A stretch of 60,000 nt of DNA from Neocallimastix lanati (nom. inval.) (taxonomy: Eukaryota; Neocallimastigomycota; Neocallimastigomycetes; Neocallimastigales; Neocallimastigaceae). A program made the translations under genes and the position numbers. Shown piece after piece: positions 21,482 through 33,219 of the stretch. Below the pieces are notes generated by a model. It was not told the DNA's origin, searched no databases, and was given only the letters and a program-made list of their open reading frames with translations. Position 1 is the stretch's first letter, and each line of letters opens with the position of its first letter. Location: contig JACVTC010000044.1 in NCBI GenBank assembly GCA_016946835.1, positions 186,001 through 246,000 of the forward strand, in the 5' to 3' direction.

Positions 21482-22805
21482 TTATGATGAAGTATGCTTC
21501 ATGTTTTTTAAATATTCTTCTAAATCTTTTCTTAAACTTTCACTTGCATAAGATAATGGTGTACTATTATAATTATCTTTTATATTTATAGTTGCTCCAT
21601 TTTCTATTAAATATATTATTAAATTTTTATTTCCTCTAATACATGCTTTAAATATTGGTGTCTGCCCAAAGTTATTTTCTTTATTTATATCAGCTCCATG
21701 TTCTACTAAACATTTAACTAAATCTTTATTTCCTCGTTCGCATGCATCAAATAATGGTGTAATTCCATATTCATCCTCTTTATTTATTTCTGCTCCATGT
21801 TCCACTAAACATTTTACTAAATCTATATTTCCACTTTTAATTTCTTTAAGTAAAAGTGTTTCAATGTATTCATTCTCTTTATTTATAACTGCTCCATTTT
21901 CTACTAAACATATTACTAAATCTTTATTTTTACTTTTACAAGCTTTAAATAATGGTACTTCACCATATTTATTTTCCTTATTTATATTAGCTCCATGTTC
22001 TACTAAATATTCTATTAAATCTTTATTTCCACTTTCACAAGCCTTAAATAATAGTGTTTCACCATCTATATTTTCTTTATTTATATCTATTTCTGCTCCA
22101 TGTTTTACTAAGCATTCTACTAAATCTTTATTTTTACTTTCATTTACCAAAAATAATGGATTTTCATCATTTCATTTATTTTCTTTATTTATATATCTGT
22201 TCCATATTCTACGAAATATACTACTAATTCATTATTTCCATTTCTGCATGCATTAAATAATAGAATTTTTATTATGGTTATCTACTTTATATTTATATCT
22301 GCTCTATGTTCTATCAAGTATTCAACTAAACCTTTAATTTATGCATGCATCAAATAAAGGTGTTTCATCATTATTATAAACTATTTTTTTTTATAGCCAC
22401 TCCATATTCTACTAAAGATTTAAATATATTTTTATTTCTATATTCAATTATGTAACTATTTTTATTAAAGAAAATAACCTCTTCTTCTTAATTTATTTAA
22501 ATTTTAAATTCTTAATTAAAAATTACTTTATTTAAATCCATGAAAGAAATAAAAGTTTTTTTTTTTTTTTTATAAAAAAAAAGTTAACAATTTAATAAAT
22601 TCATTATCATAAAATTTTGAAATATCAAAAATACTTTTTTAATTGCTCCATATTAGAATTGTTTTTTAATTCTTTTATTTCAGAAGAAGATATATACTTA
22701 TCATTATCTTGATTATTTGATACAGTTTTTAATATTATAGATGCAGACTTATTATCATTATATTTTTTTAAATTTTATATCCTTTTTCTTTTCACAGTTA
22801 TTCAT
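21482..22805 (-). pseudogene. Ankyrin-repeat gene with decayed 5' half and intact 3' half
   Basis: The ATG at 22805 is in family context, but the N-terminal module carries several frameshifts (A-run changes near 22760, 22640 and 22560) and TAA codons. Early repeats are also broken (22160-22400). From 22150 down, a clean frame of 222 codons encodes about six repeats and the C-terminal cap STPLSYASESLRKDLEEYL. The last 450 bases are almost identical to the end of the 18685 gene, so one copied the other recently even though the 5' half here is ancient decay. Confidence 0.8.
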
Positions 22806-23144
22806 ATTACTTAACATTTGATACTGTGTTTATTTTTTTTTTTTTTTATTCTATTATTTTCTATTCAAAAATTATTTTTTTTTATTACAATAAATATAAA
22901 TAAATATAAATAATTATTATTAAAATTTATTATTTATTTAATAAATATATAATTAAATCTTTTAATTTTGTAAAATAACAAACAAAAAAAAAAAAAAAAA
23001 ATAAAATAAAAAAAAAAAATACCTTTATATTTATATTGTAAATTTATTTAATTAAAATAAACCATGTAAAACAAAATATAAATATTGATCTTCATCAAAA
23101 AGATAATAGGAATAGACAAAAAAATAAAAATAAAATTTAAATCT

Positions 23145-23182
<38 letters not shown>

Positions 23183-23885
23183 ATGTCCGAAATAAATTTA
23201 TATATATAATTATATTTATTTAGATTGATTTATTTTATATATATTTCTATTTTTATTCTAAAAATTAATTCACTACCTTATAATAAAAATATTAAAAGTA
23301 TTAATAATTAGAAGTAAAAAATTTTATATAAAAATAAAATTTAACAATCAGGAAAAAAAAAAGATTTTTTTTTAATTTTTTAAAATTTATAATTCTCTAA
23401 AATTAATTACTGAAGTCAACTCTATTTAAATAAAAAATAATAAATAAAATTTTTAATTAAATTTTTATTTGTTTTATTTATTATTTATTATTTATTATTT
23501 AATATTTAATATTTATTATTTATTATTTATTATTTATTATTAATTATTTATTATTTATTATTTATTATTTATTATTTATTATTTATTATTTATTATTTAC
23601 TATTTATTATTTATTATTTATTATTTATTATTATTATTTTTTATAATTTAAAAATTTATTAATTAAATAAAAATTAAATAATATATTTTTATAAAAATAA
23701 AAATATATATATATAAAAAAAAAAAAAAAAAATAAAAGGTTTATAATTTAAATAGTATTTTTTTTTTTTTTTTTTTTTTATTTTATTTTATTTTATTTTA
23801 TTAATTTTTAAATTAATTAAATTATTATTTTAATAATCAATTACAAAATAAAAAGTTTTTATTATACGAGCAAAATTTAATAGTT
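22806..23885. other. Family flank between the 21482 pseudogene and the 1746-aa gene
   Basis: In gene orientation this is the 5' flank of the pseudogene (GGACATAG motif near 23183, AGAGTTGACTT block near 23417) followed by the 3' region of the 1746-aa gene. A TTATTTA heptamer tract occupies about 23480-23637. Long A and T runs. No gene is seen. Confidence 0.55.
23480..23637. repeat. AAATAAT heptanucleotide tract
   Basis: About 20 copies of the TTATTTA unit, with one TTAATATT variant near the start; the same repeat as the 1.1-kb satellite at 11134. Confidence 0.9.
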
Positions 23886-26800
23886 TTATTCCATATTCAT
23901 TTCTTTATTTATATCTGCTCCATGTTTTACCAAGTATTCTACTAATTCCTTATTTGAACTTTCATATGCTTCAGATAATAGTGTTTCATCAAATTTATTT
24001 TTTTTATTAACATTTGCTCCATGTTCTACTAAATATTCTACTAATTTATTTTTTCTTCTTTTACATGCGATAAATAATGGTGTTTCACCATCTTCATTTT
24101 CTTTATTTATATCTGCTCCATGTTCTACTAAGTATTCTACTAATTCCATATTTCCACTTTCACAGGCATCAAATAATGGTGTTTCTCCATTTTTATTTTC
24201 TTTATTGATATCTTCTCCATGTTTTACTAAATATTCTACTAAATTTTTTTTTCCAATTCGGCATGCACAAAATAATGGTGTTTTACAATATATATTTTCT
24301 TTATTTGTTTTTGCTCCATGTCCCACTAAATATCTTACTAAATCTTTCTTTCCACTACAGCAGGCATTAAATAGTGGTGTTTCGCCATCTTTATTTTCTT
24401 TATTTATTTTTGCTCCATGTTCTACTAAATATTTTGCTAAATCTTTTTTTCCAATTTTGCATGCACCAAATAATGGTGTTTCGCCATCTTTATTTTCTTT
24501 ATTTACTTCTGCTCCATGGTTCACTAAAAACTCTACTAAATCTTTATTTCCACCTTTAATTGCTTTAAATAAAGGTGTTTCATTGTATTCATCCTCTTTA
24601 TTTATTTCTGCTCCCTGTTCCACTAAATATTCTACTAAATCTTTATTTCCACTTTCCAATGCCAAAAATAATGGTGTTTTATCATTTCTATATTCTTTAT
24701 CTATATCTGCTCCATGTTCTACTAAACATTCTACTAAATCTTTATTTCCACTTTCCAATGCCAAAAATAATGGTGTTTTACTATTTCCATATTCTTTATC
24801 TATATCTGCTCCATGTTCTACTAAACATTCTACTAAATCTTTTTTTCCACTTTTAATAACTTTAAATAAAGGGGTTTCATTGTATTCATCTTTTTTATTT
24901 ATATCTGCTCCATTTTCTACTAAATATTCTATTAAATCTTTATTTCCACTGTAGCATGCATTAAATAATGGTGTTTCACCTGTCAATTTATTTTCTTTAT
25001 TTATTTCTGCTTTACATTCTACAACTAAGTATTTTACTAAATCTTTATTTCCACTAATACATGCATGAAATAATGGTGTCTGCCCAAAGTCATTTTCTTT
25101 ATTTATATCAGCTCCATGCTTTACTAAATATTCAACTAAATCTTTATTTCCACTATTGCATGCACCAAATAATGGTGTACTTCCATATTTAGTTTCATGA
25201 TTTATACCTGCTCCAAGTTTTATTAAATATTCTACTAAATCTTTATTTCCACTTTCACTTGCCAAAAATAATGGCATTTTATCACCTCTATATTCTTTAT
25301 TTATATCTGTTCCATGTTCTACTAAAATTTTTATTAAATATTTATCTCCACTTTCAATTGCTTTAAATAAAAGTGTTTCAATGTATTCATCCTCTTTATT
25401 TATAACTGCCCCATTTTCTACTAAATATAATACTAAATCTTTATTTCTACTTTTACAAGCCTTAAATAATGGTGTATCATTATGTCTATTTTTCTTATTT
25501 ATATCAGCTCCATGCTCTAATAAATATTTTACTAAATCTTTTTTTCTATTTTTAATTGCCTTTAATAATGGTGTTGTACCATTTCTATTTTCTTTATTTA
25601 TATCTGCTCCATGTTCTACTAAACATTCTATTAAATCTTTACCTCCACAGTCAATTGCCAATAATAATGGTGTTTCGCTATTCCATCTATTTTCTTTATT
25701 TATATCTACTCCATGTTCTATTAAACATTCTACTAAATCTTTTTCTCCAGTTAAAATTGCTTCAAATAAATATGTTTCAATGTATTCATCCTCTTTATTT
25801 ATAACTGCTCCATTTTCTACTAAATATATTACTAAATCGTTTTTTCTACTTTTACAAGCCTTAAATAATGGTGTTACACCATTCCGATTTTTTATATTTA
25901 TATCTGCTCCATGTTTCACTAAACATTCTACTAAATCTTTATTTCCACTTCCAATTGCCTTAAATAATGGTGTTTCACTATTCCATCTATTTTCTTTATT
26001 TATATCTGCTCCATGTTCTACTAAACATTCTACAAATTCCTTATTTCCAATTTCAATTGCCTTAAGTAAAGGTGTTTCATCATTTTTATTTTCTTTATTT
26101 ATATCTGCTCCATGTTCAACTAAATATTCAACTAAATCTTTATTTCCACCTTTAATTGCTTTAAATAAAGGTGTATCATTGTATTCATCCTCTTTATTTA
26201 TATCTGTTCCATGTTCTACTAAATATTCAACTAAATCTTTATTTCCACTTTCGATTGCCAATAATAATGGTGTTCTACCATTCCAACTTTCTTTATCTAT
26301 ATCTGCTCCATGTTCTACTAAACATTCAACTAAATCTTTATTTCCACTTTCGATTGCAAAAAATAATGGTGTTTTATCACTTTTATATTCTTTATCTATA
26401 TCTGCTCCATGTTCCACTAAATATTCAACTAAATCTTTATTTCCACTTTTAATTGCCAATATTAATGGTGTTATACCATCCCAACTTTCTTTATCTATAT
26501 CTGCTCCATGCTCTACTAAACATTCTACTAAATCTTTATTTCCACTTTCACAAGCCTTAAATAATGATGTTTCACCATCTTTATTTTCTTTATTTATATC
26601 TGCTCCATGCTTCACTAAACATTCTATTAATTCTTTATTTCCACTTCCAATTGTCTTAAATAATGGGGTTTCACTATTCCATCTATTTTCTTTATTTATA
26701 TCTGCTCCATGCTCTACTAAACATTCTACTAAATCTTTATTTCCACTTTCACAAGCCTTAAATAATGATGTTTCACCATCTTTATTTTCTTTATTTATAT

Positions 26801-29126
26801 CTGTTCCATGTTCTACTAAACATTCTACTAAATCTTTATTTCCACTTTCACAAGCCTTAAATAATAGTGTTTCACGATCTTTATTTTCTTTATTTATATC
26901 TGCTCCATGTTCAACTAAATATTCAACTAAATCTTTATTTCCACTTTCGACTGCCAATAATAATGGTGTTCTACCATCCCAACTTTCTTTATCTATATCT
27001 GCTCCATGTTCTACTAAACATTCTACTAAATCTTTATTTCCACTTTCACAAGCCTTAAATAATAGTGTTTCACCATCTTTATTTTTTTTATTTATATCTG
27101 CTCCATGCTTCACTAAACATTCTACTAATTCTTTATTTCCACTTTCAATTGTCTTAAATAATGGGGTTTCACTATTCCATCTATTTTCTTTATTTATATC
27201 TACTCCATGCTCTACTAAACATTCTACTAAATCTTTATTTCCAATTTCACAAGCCTTAAATAATAGTGTTTCACCATCTTTATTTTCTTTATTTATATCT
27301 GCTCCATGTTCAACTAAACATTCAACTAAATCTTTATTTCCACTTTCGATTGCCAAAAATAATGGGGTTCTACCATTCCAACTTTCTTTATTTATATCTG
27401 TTCCATGTTCTACTAAATATTCAACTAAATCTTTATTTCCACTTTCGATTGCCAATAATAATGGTGTTCTACCATTCCAACTTTCTTTATCTATATCTGC
27501 TCCATGTTCTACTAAACATTCTACTAAATCTTTATTTCCACTTTCGATTGCCAATAATAATGGTGTTTTATCACTTTTATATTCTTTATCTATATCTGCT
27601 CCATGTTCCACTAAATATTCTACTAATTCTTTATTTCCACTTTTAATTGCCAATATTAATGGTGTTATACCATCCCAACTTTCTTTATCTATATCTGCTC
27701 CACGCTCTACTAAACATTCTACTAAATTTTTATTTCCACTTTCACAAGCCTTAAATAATAGTGTTTCATCATCTTTATTTTCTTTATTTATATCTGTTCC
27801 ATGCTCTACTAAACATTCTACTAAATCTTTATTTCCACTTTCACAAGCCTTAAATAATAGTGTTTCACGATCTTTATTTTCTTTATTTATATCTGCTCCA
27901 TGTTCAACTAAATATTCAACTAAATCTTTATTTCCACTTTCGATTGCCAAAATTAATGGAGTTCTACCATCCCAACTTTCTTTATTTATATCTGTTCCAT
28001 GTTCTACTAAACATTCTACTAAATCTTTATTTCCACTTTCACAAGCCTTAAATAATAGTGTTTCACGATCTTTATTTTCTTTATCTATATCTGCTCCATG
28101 TTCCACTAAATATTCTACTAAATCTTTATTTCCACTTTTAATTGCCAATAATAATGGTGTTCTACCATCCCAACTTTCTTTATCTATATCTGCTCCATGC
28201 TCTACTAAATATTCTACTAAATCTTTATTTCCACTTTCACAAGCCTTAAATAATAGTGTTTCATCATCTTTATTTTCTTTATTTATATCTGCTCCATGTT
28301 CCACTAAATATTCTACTAAATCTTTATTTCCACTTTCGACTGCCAATAATAATGGTGTTCTACCATCCCAACTTTCTTTATCTATATCTGCTCCATGTTC
28401 CACTAAATATTCTACTAAATCTTTATTTCCACTTTCGATTGCCAATAATAATGGTGTTCTATCATCCCAACTTTCTTTATCTATATCTGCTCCATGTTCC
28501 ACTAAATATTCTACTAAATCTTTATTTCCACTTTTAATTGCCAATATTAATGGTGTTATACCATCCCAATTTTCTTTATCTATATCTGCTCCATGCTCTA
28601 CTAAACATTCTACTAAATCATTATTTCCACTTTCACAAGCCTTAAATAATGGTGTTATACCATCCCAACTTTCTTTATCTATATCTGCTCCATGCTCTAC
28701 TAAACATTCTACTAAATCATTATTTCCACTTTCACAAGCCTTAAATAATGGTGTTTTTTTGGATTTATTTTCTTTATTTATATCTGCTCCATACTCTACT
28801 AAACATTCTACTAAATCATTATTTCCACTTTCACAAGCCTTAAATAATGGTGTTTCTTTGGATTTATTTTCTTTATTTATATCTGCACCATGTTCTAATA
28901 AGTATTCTACAAATTCCTTATTTCCACTTTCACAAGCCTTAAATAATAGTGTTTCACCATCTTTATTTTCTTTATTTATATCTGCTCCATGTTCTGCTAA
29001 ATATTCTACAAACTCCTTATTTCCACTTTCATAAGCCTTTGTTCCAGTTTTTAACCTTTTAGATGTATGTCCATTATCGTTATATTCATTAGATTTTATA
29101 TCTCTCTTCTTTACAGGGTTACTCAT
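23886..29126 (-). CDS. Giant ankyrin-repeat protein, 1746 aa, about 52 repeats
   Basis: After a 29-residue leader (MSNPVKKRDIK, SNEYNDNGHTSKRLK, possibly a nuclear signal) the protein is almost wholly ankyrin repeats of 33 residues. The ~110-residue module seen in paralogs (SSEIKEL to YENDEIPLFDA) is absent: the leader joins a repeat at its AYESGNKEF position, in frame, as if by clean internal deletion. Repeats alternate between types (CESGNKDLVE, IKSGNKDLVE; loops NKENKDGETLL, DKESWDGRTPL, NKENRWNSETPL). Blocks of several repeats recur, so multi-unit duplication is likely. Some loops are one residue longer (RWNSE). The C-terminus, HGADINKEMNME, lacks the cap seen in other genes. The antisense strand has a 1217-codon open frame, a codon-bias artefact. 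Likely a large superhelical binding scaffold; partner unknown. Confidence 0.92.
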   Translation of the reverse strand: MSNPVKKRDIKSNEYNDNGHTSKRLKTGTKAYESGNKEFVEYLAEHGADINKENKDGETLLFKACESGNKEFVEYLLEHGADINKENKSKETPLFKACESGNNDLVECLVEYGADINKENKSKKTPLFKACESGNNDLVECLVEHGADIDKESWDGITPLFKACESGNNDLVECLVEHGADIDKENWDGITPLILAIKSGNKDLVEYLVEHGADIDKESWDDRTPLLLAIESGNKDLVEYLVEHGADIDKESWDGRTPLLLAVESGNKDLVEYLVEHGADINKENKDDETLLFKACESGNKDLVEYLVEHGADIDKESWDGRTPLLLAIKSGNKDLVEYLVEHGADIDKENKDRETLLFKACESGNKDLVECLVEHGTDINKESWDGRTPLILAIESGNKDLVEYLVEHGADINKENKDRETLLFKACESGNKDLVECLVEHGTDINKENKDDETLLFKACESGNKNLVECLVERGADIDKESWDGITPLILAIKSGNKELVEYLVEHGADIDKEYKSDKTPLLLAIESGNKDLVECLVEHGADIDKESWNGRTPLLLAIESGNKDLVEYLVEHGTDINKESWNGRTPLFLAIESGNKDLVECLVEHGADINKENKDGETLLFKACEIGNKDLVECLVEHGVDINKENRWNSETPLFKTIESGNKELVECLVKHGADINKKNKDGETLLFKACESGNKDLVECLVEHGADIDKESWDGRTPLLLAVESGNKDLVEYLVEHGADINKENKDRETLLFKACESGNKDLVECLVEHGTDINKENKDGETSLFKACESGNKDLVECLVEHGADINKENRWNSETPLFKTIGSGNKELIECLVKHGADINKENKDGETSLFKACESGNKDLVECLVEHGADIDKESWDGITPLILAIKSGNKDLVEYLVEHGADIDKEYKSDKTPLFFAIESGNKDLVECLVEHGADIDKESWNGRTPLLLAIESGNKDLVEYLVEHGTDINKEDEYNDTPLFKAIKGGNKDLVEYLVEHGADINKENKNDETPLLKAIEIGNKEFVECLVEHGADINKENRWNSETPLFKAIGSGNKDLVECLVKHGADINIKNRNGVTPLFKACKSRKNDLVIYLVENGAVINKEDEYIETYLFEAILTGEKDLVECLIEHGVDINKENRWNSETPLLLAIDCGGKDLIECLVEHGADINKENRNGTTPLLKAIKNRKKDLVKYLLEHGADINKKNRHNDTPLFKACKSRNKDLVLYLVENGAVINKEDEYIETLLFKAIESGDKYLIKILVEHGTDINKEYRGDKMPLFLASESGNKDLVEYLIKLGAGINHETKYGSTPLFGACNSGNKDLVEYLVKHGADINKENDFGQTPLFHACISGNKDLVKYLVVECKAEINKENKLTGETPLFNACYSGNKDLIEYLVENGADINKKDEYNETPLFKVIKSGKKDLVECLVEHGADIDKEYGNSKTPLFLALESGNKDLVECLVEHGADIDKEYRNDKTPLFLALESGNKDLVEYLVEQGAEINKEDEYNETPLFKAIKGGNKDLVEFLVNHGAEVNKENKDGETPLFGACKIGKKDLAKYLVEHGAKINKENKDGETPLFNACCSGKKDLVRYLVGHGAKTNKENIYCKTPLFCACRIGKKNLVEYLVKHGEDINKENKNGETPLFDACESGNMELVEYLVEHGADINKENEDGETPLFIACKRRKNKLVEYLVEHGANVNKKNKFDETLLSEAYESSNKELVEYLVKHGADINKEMNME

Positions 29127-29404
29127 ATTAATTGTAATTGATACTGTCTTTATGATTTATTCATAATATAAATTAATATAAATAATAATTATAAAAGCTA
29201 TTATTTATTTAATTAATATATAATTGTATTTTTTTAATTTTATAGTATAAAAAAAAAAAAAAAAAAAAAAAAAATACACTTATATTTATATTGTAAATTC
29301 TTTTAAAATAATCTATATAATACATTATATGAATATTTATATTTATATATATGATAATTGAAATAAAAAAAAAAAAAATAGAAATAAAATTTAAAAAGAT
29401 ATTC

Positions 29405-29442
<38 letters not shown>

Positions 29443-31140
29443 CAAAATAAATTTATATATATAATTTTATTTATTTATTTATATTTATAATTATTTATAT
29501 TTAATAAATTTTCATATTTCTACTTTTAAATGAATTATCTAATAATAAAAATATTAAAAATATTAATTATTAAAATCAAGAAATAAAAATTTTACCTTTT
29601 CAAATTTATATTTATAACTTTCTTAATGTAAATATTAAAGTTAATTCTATAGTATTTATTTTTATTTTTTTTTATATGTATGTAATTTTAAATTCTATTT
29701 ATTAAATAATCATTAAATATTATTTTCATATAAAAATTTTTATTTATTATATATTTAATTTTATTTATTTATTAATATGTTTTATAAACAACTCAAAATT
29801 TTAGTTATTAATAATAATGAAGAATGTATAAATACTACTGATATTATAGAAATGAGTTCCGGAAAGTATTATTGATAGGAGGATTAAAAATAAATAATTT
29901 GAATTTTTAGTTTTATATAAAAATTTATATAAAATTAATACATAATCATTCTATATTATTAAAAAACCATAATTTATGAAAAAATTATAAATATTATTAA
30001 TTTTTGTATTATCATTATACTAATCATTATTTATATTAATATTAAAATTTATTATTTAAATTAAAATTAGTGTTATTACACTTATTGGTAAATACTATTG
30101 GGGTTGGAATGATTATAATATTATTTATATTATTTTTTAATTATTGTATATATAAATTCATAGATTTTAATTAAATTTTTTATTTTTTTTTTTTTTTTGT
30201 TAAGACTTCATTAATCAAAACTGAAACATTGCAAAAATATTAAAAACACGTGTATAACTATTAATTTATGTATAAATAAATAAATTTATGTAATCAATGA
30301 GCTTGATAAATATAATTTAGTAGATTTAATAATATTTTATTTTTTGCTAATTAAATTTAATATATAATATAATATAATATAATATAATATAATATAATAT
30401 AATATAATATAATATAATATAATATAATATAATATAATATAATATAATTATATTTATGTCTTCATTTCTTTTTTTTAATAATTTATTAATAATAATCATA
30501 ATAATAATATAAAATAATATAAAATAGTTTCATTTTAATATTTAATATTTAATATTTATTTATTCAACTATTTATTATTTATTATTTATTATTTATTATT
30601 TATTATTTATTATTTATTATTTATCATAGTGGTTAGTTATGCTTAATTATTAAAATACTTTTAAAATAGCAATAAAATATAATAATAACAAAATAAAATA
30701 TAAAAAAATAAAATAAAATAATATAAAAAAAAAAAAAAAAAAAAAAAAAAACTCCTCATTATTTCATATATATTTATATTTATATAATTTAAAAAAAAAT
30801 TAATATAATTTATATTTTAATATAAATTATATTATTTTATAATAAAAAAAAAAGTAATAATCATTCATTAATCATTCAATTATTATAAATTTTTAAATAT
30901 TATTATATCATGTAATAACTACTTATAAAAAAAAAAAAAAAGAAAAAAAAAGAAAATTAAAAGATTAACATAATAATAAAAATAAAAAGTGATTAATTTT
31001 TATTTAAATAAAATAAAAGTCTTAAATAAGAGAATATAAAAAATAAAATATAATAATAATAATAATAATATTGTTAATTATATATTTATTATTAATTTTA
31101 TATAATAAATTAATAATATAGCATTGAAACATTATTATTA
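29127..31140. other. Family flanks, dispersed repeat and gene-free spacer
   Basis: 29127-29640 is the 5' flank of the 1746-aa gene (conserved leader partly lost, T/A runs, decayed GTTAATTCT block). Near 29778-29876 there is a 32-codon frame ending SSGKYY; it looks like a short coding remnant, not recognised. At 30358-30560 lies a dispersed repeat (listed), then TTATTTA units, the TAGTGGTTAGTTATGC word at 30628, and the 3' flank of the next pseudogene with an AAT tract near 31050. Confidence 0.5.
30358..30560. repeat. Dispersed repeat copy 2: (ATAAT)n plus TTATGTCTTCATTTC block
   Basis: An ATAAT tract (about 17 units) is followed by the same block order as at 10960: ATTTATGTCTTCATTTC, T run, AATAATCATAATAATAATA, AGTTTCATTTTAATATTTAA, then TTATTTA units. 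It is more than 90 percent alike by eye outside the length-variable tracts. Confidence 0.75.
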
Positions 31141-32151
31141 TAAAGTATATTTCATGCTTTTTAAATATTCTATTAAATCTTTATTTCTTTTTTTACATAC
31201 CTTATAAAATTGTGCTTCACTTTATTCAATTTTTTTTTTTATTTATACTGCTCCCTGTTTTTTTAAATACTCTACTAAATCTTTATTTTCACTTTTAAGT
31301 GCATAAAATAATGGTGTTTCACCATTTTTATTTTCATTATTTATTTCTGCCTTATGTTCTACTAAATATTCTACTAAATCTTTATTTCCACTAGAGCATG
31401 CATTAAACAAAGGAGTTCTCCCATCTTTATTTTTTTGTTTTATATTTGCTTCCCTTTTCTACTAAATATTCTACCAAGTCTTCATTTCCACTTTAGCATA
31501 CATTAAATAATTGTATTTCACTATTGTTATTTTTTTTTTTTTATTTATATCTGCTCCATGTTCTAACTAAATATTTTACTAATTCTTTATTTCCACTATA
31601 GCATGCATCAAATAAAGGTGTTTCATCATTACATCCTGATTTATATATATCTGCTCCATGTTCTACTAAGTATTCAACCAATTCTTTATTTCCACTTCTG
31701 CAGGCATCAAATAAAGGTACATCACCATTTTCATAAACAATTTTATCTAAATCCACTCCATGTTCTACTAAAAATATTAATAAATTTTTATTCTTATTTT
31801 CAATTATATATTTATTTTTATAGTAAGAATTATGCTTTTTTTTTTATAATTTAATAAAAATTAAAATTCATCTTTAGAAATTACTTCATTTAAATTCATG
31901 ATAGAAATAAAGGTTTTATTTTTATAGAAAAGAAGTACCCATAAAATAATTTCATTATCATAAAATTTTGAAATATCAAAAATATGTTTTAATTTCTCTA
32001 TATTGGAATTTTTTATTATTCCTTTTATTTCAGTTATTGACCTATTTACATTTTCTTTATTATTTATTTCAGTTATTGACCTTTTAGATATATGTCCATT
32101 ATCACTATCTTCTTTAGATTTTATATTTCTTTTCTTTACACTGTTATTCAT
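31141..32151 (-). pseudogene. Short ankyrin-repeat gene broken by several frameshifts
   Basis: From ATG at 32151 the N-terminal module is open for 96 codons (KSKEDSDNGHISKR, a duplicated RSITEI motif, ISKFYDNEI, KNKTFIS) and stops at SKDEF, where paralogs continue DKYKFLLNY. The repeat frame resumes at 31756 (DKIVYENGDVPLFDA...) and breaks again near 31545, with HGADI codons continuing in other frames to about 31141. Only about five repeats remain. Lesions sit in T/A runs and at HGAD codons. Confidence 0.8.
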
Positions 32152-32514
32152 ATTACTTGTAACTGATACTTCTTTTATTATTTATTTTTCTATTATTTTC
32201 TATTCGAAAAATATTTTTTTTTTATTTTCCGTAATAATAAATTAATATAAATAATAATTATAAAAGTTATTATTTATTTAATTAATTATTATTTATTTTA
32301 TTAATATATAATTATATTTGTTAATTTTTTAACTTAAAAAAAAAAATAAAAATAAAATTATATATATATAAAAAAAAGAATATCTTTATATTTATATTAA
32401 TAAATTCATTTAATAAAAATAAAATATGTTTTACAAAATATAAAATAAAAATAAAAATAAAAATAAAATTAAAAATAAAAATTAAAATAAAATTTAATTG
32501 AGATATTTAATACA

Positions 32515-32563
<49 letters not shown>

Positions 32564-32785
32564 ATGTCCAAAATAAATTTTTATAAATAATTATATTTAT
32601 ACTTTTAAGATATTTTTCTATTTCTATTTTTATAATTAATTCATTATCTTATAATAAAAAATTTTTAAAAATAAGATGCTTATAATTTGAATAGTATTTT
32701 ATTTTTTTTTTTATTTTCCACATTTCTAAATTAATTAAATAATTATTTTAATAATTAATTATTATATAAAAAGATTTTATTAAAA
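32152..32785. other. 5' flank of the 31141-32151 pseudogene
   Basis: Conserved family flank, read on the minus strand: the AGAAAATAATAGAAAAATAA leader, AT-rich spacer, an A run of about 44 bases (32517-32560) and the TTATGTCCAAAATAAATTT motif at about 32562. No gene is seen. Confidence 0.55.
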
Positions 32786-33127
32786 GTGCATAATTTAATG
32801 GTTTTATTCTATATTTATTTATTTTTTATTTGTACCTGTACCATATTCTTTTAAATATTCTACTAATTCTTATTTACTACTTTCACAAGTCTAAAATATA
32901 TATATACATTTTTAACTTTTTAAATCTATATATACTCTATGTTTTTATAAATATTTTACTATATCATAATTTCTTCTATAAATCCCATATAATGATTTTT
33001 CACCATATTTATTTTTTTTTTTTTTTTTTTTTTTTTTTATCTATTTCTGGTCTATGTTATACTAAAAATTTTACTAAATCTTTATTTCCTCATTTTTCTC
33101 ATACTTTGAATAATGGTGTTGCATCTA
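32786..33127 (-). pseudogene. Ankyrin stub (decayed last repeats of a lost upstream gene)
   Basis: Minus-strand codons for ankyrin pieces (ATTTAGTAAAATTTTTAGTA, EYGT/YLKEYG-like, LNYALLIK-like end) are interrupted by a 30-base A run and several stops. Homologous stubs sit at the same place upstream of other genes (42719, 47639, 51223, 56003). Its position matches the decayed 3' tail that follows the plus-strand genes at 480-790, so it is the tail of the previous unit of the tandem array. Confidence 0.65.
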
Positions 33128-33173
33128 CTTAAAGTAAAAGGAAAATGGAATATCAATATATGAAGTGGAAATT

Positions 33174-33219
<46 letters not shown>

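Noticed and set aside
25381-29034. A 1217-codon open frame on the plus strand (SLFISAPCSTKHSTKSLFPLS repeats, shortened here)
   Set aside because: It is exactly antisense to the 1746-aa ankyrin gene, and its 33-residue period mirrors the sense repeats. The lack of stops follows from the sense codon usage. Similar antisense frames accompany every ankyrin array.
29209-29445. Phe/Ile-rich 78-codon frame on the minus strand
   Set aside because: Low-complexity translation of A/T homopolymer flank between gene units. It has no conserved start or homologous copies with a kept frame.
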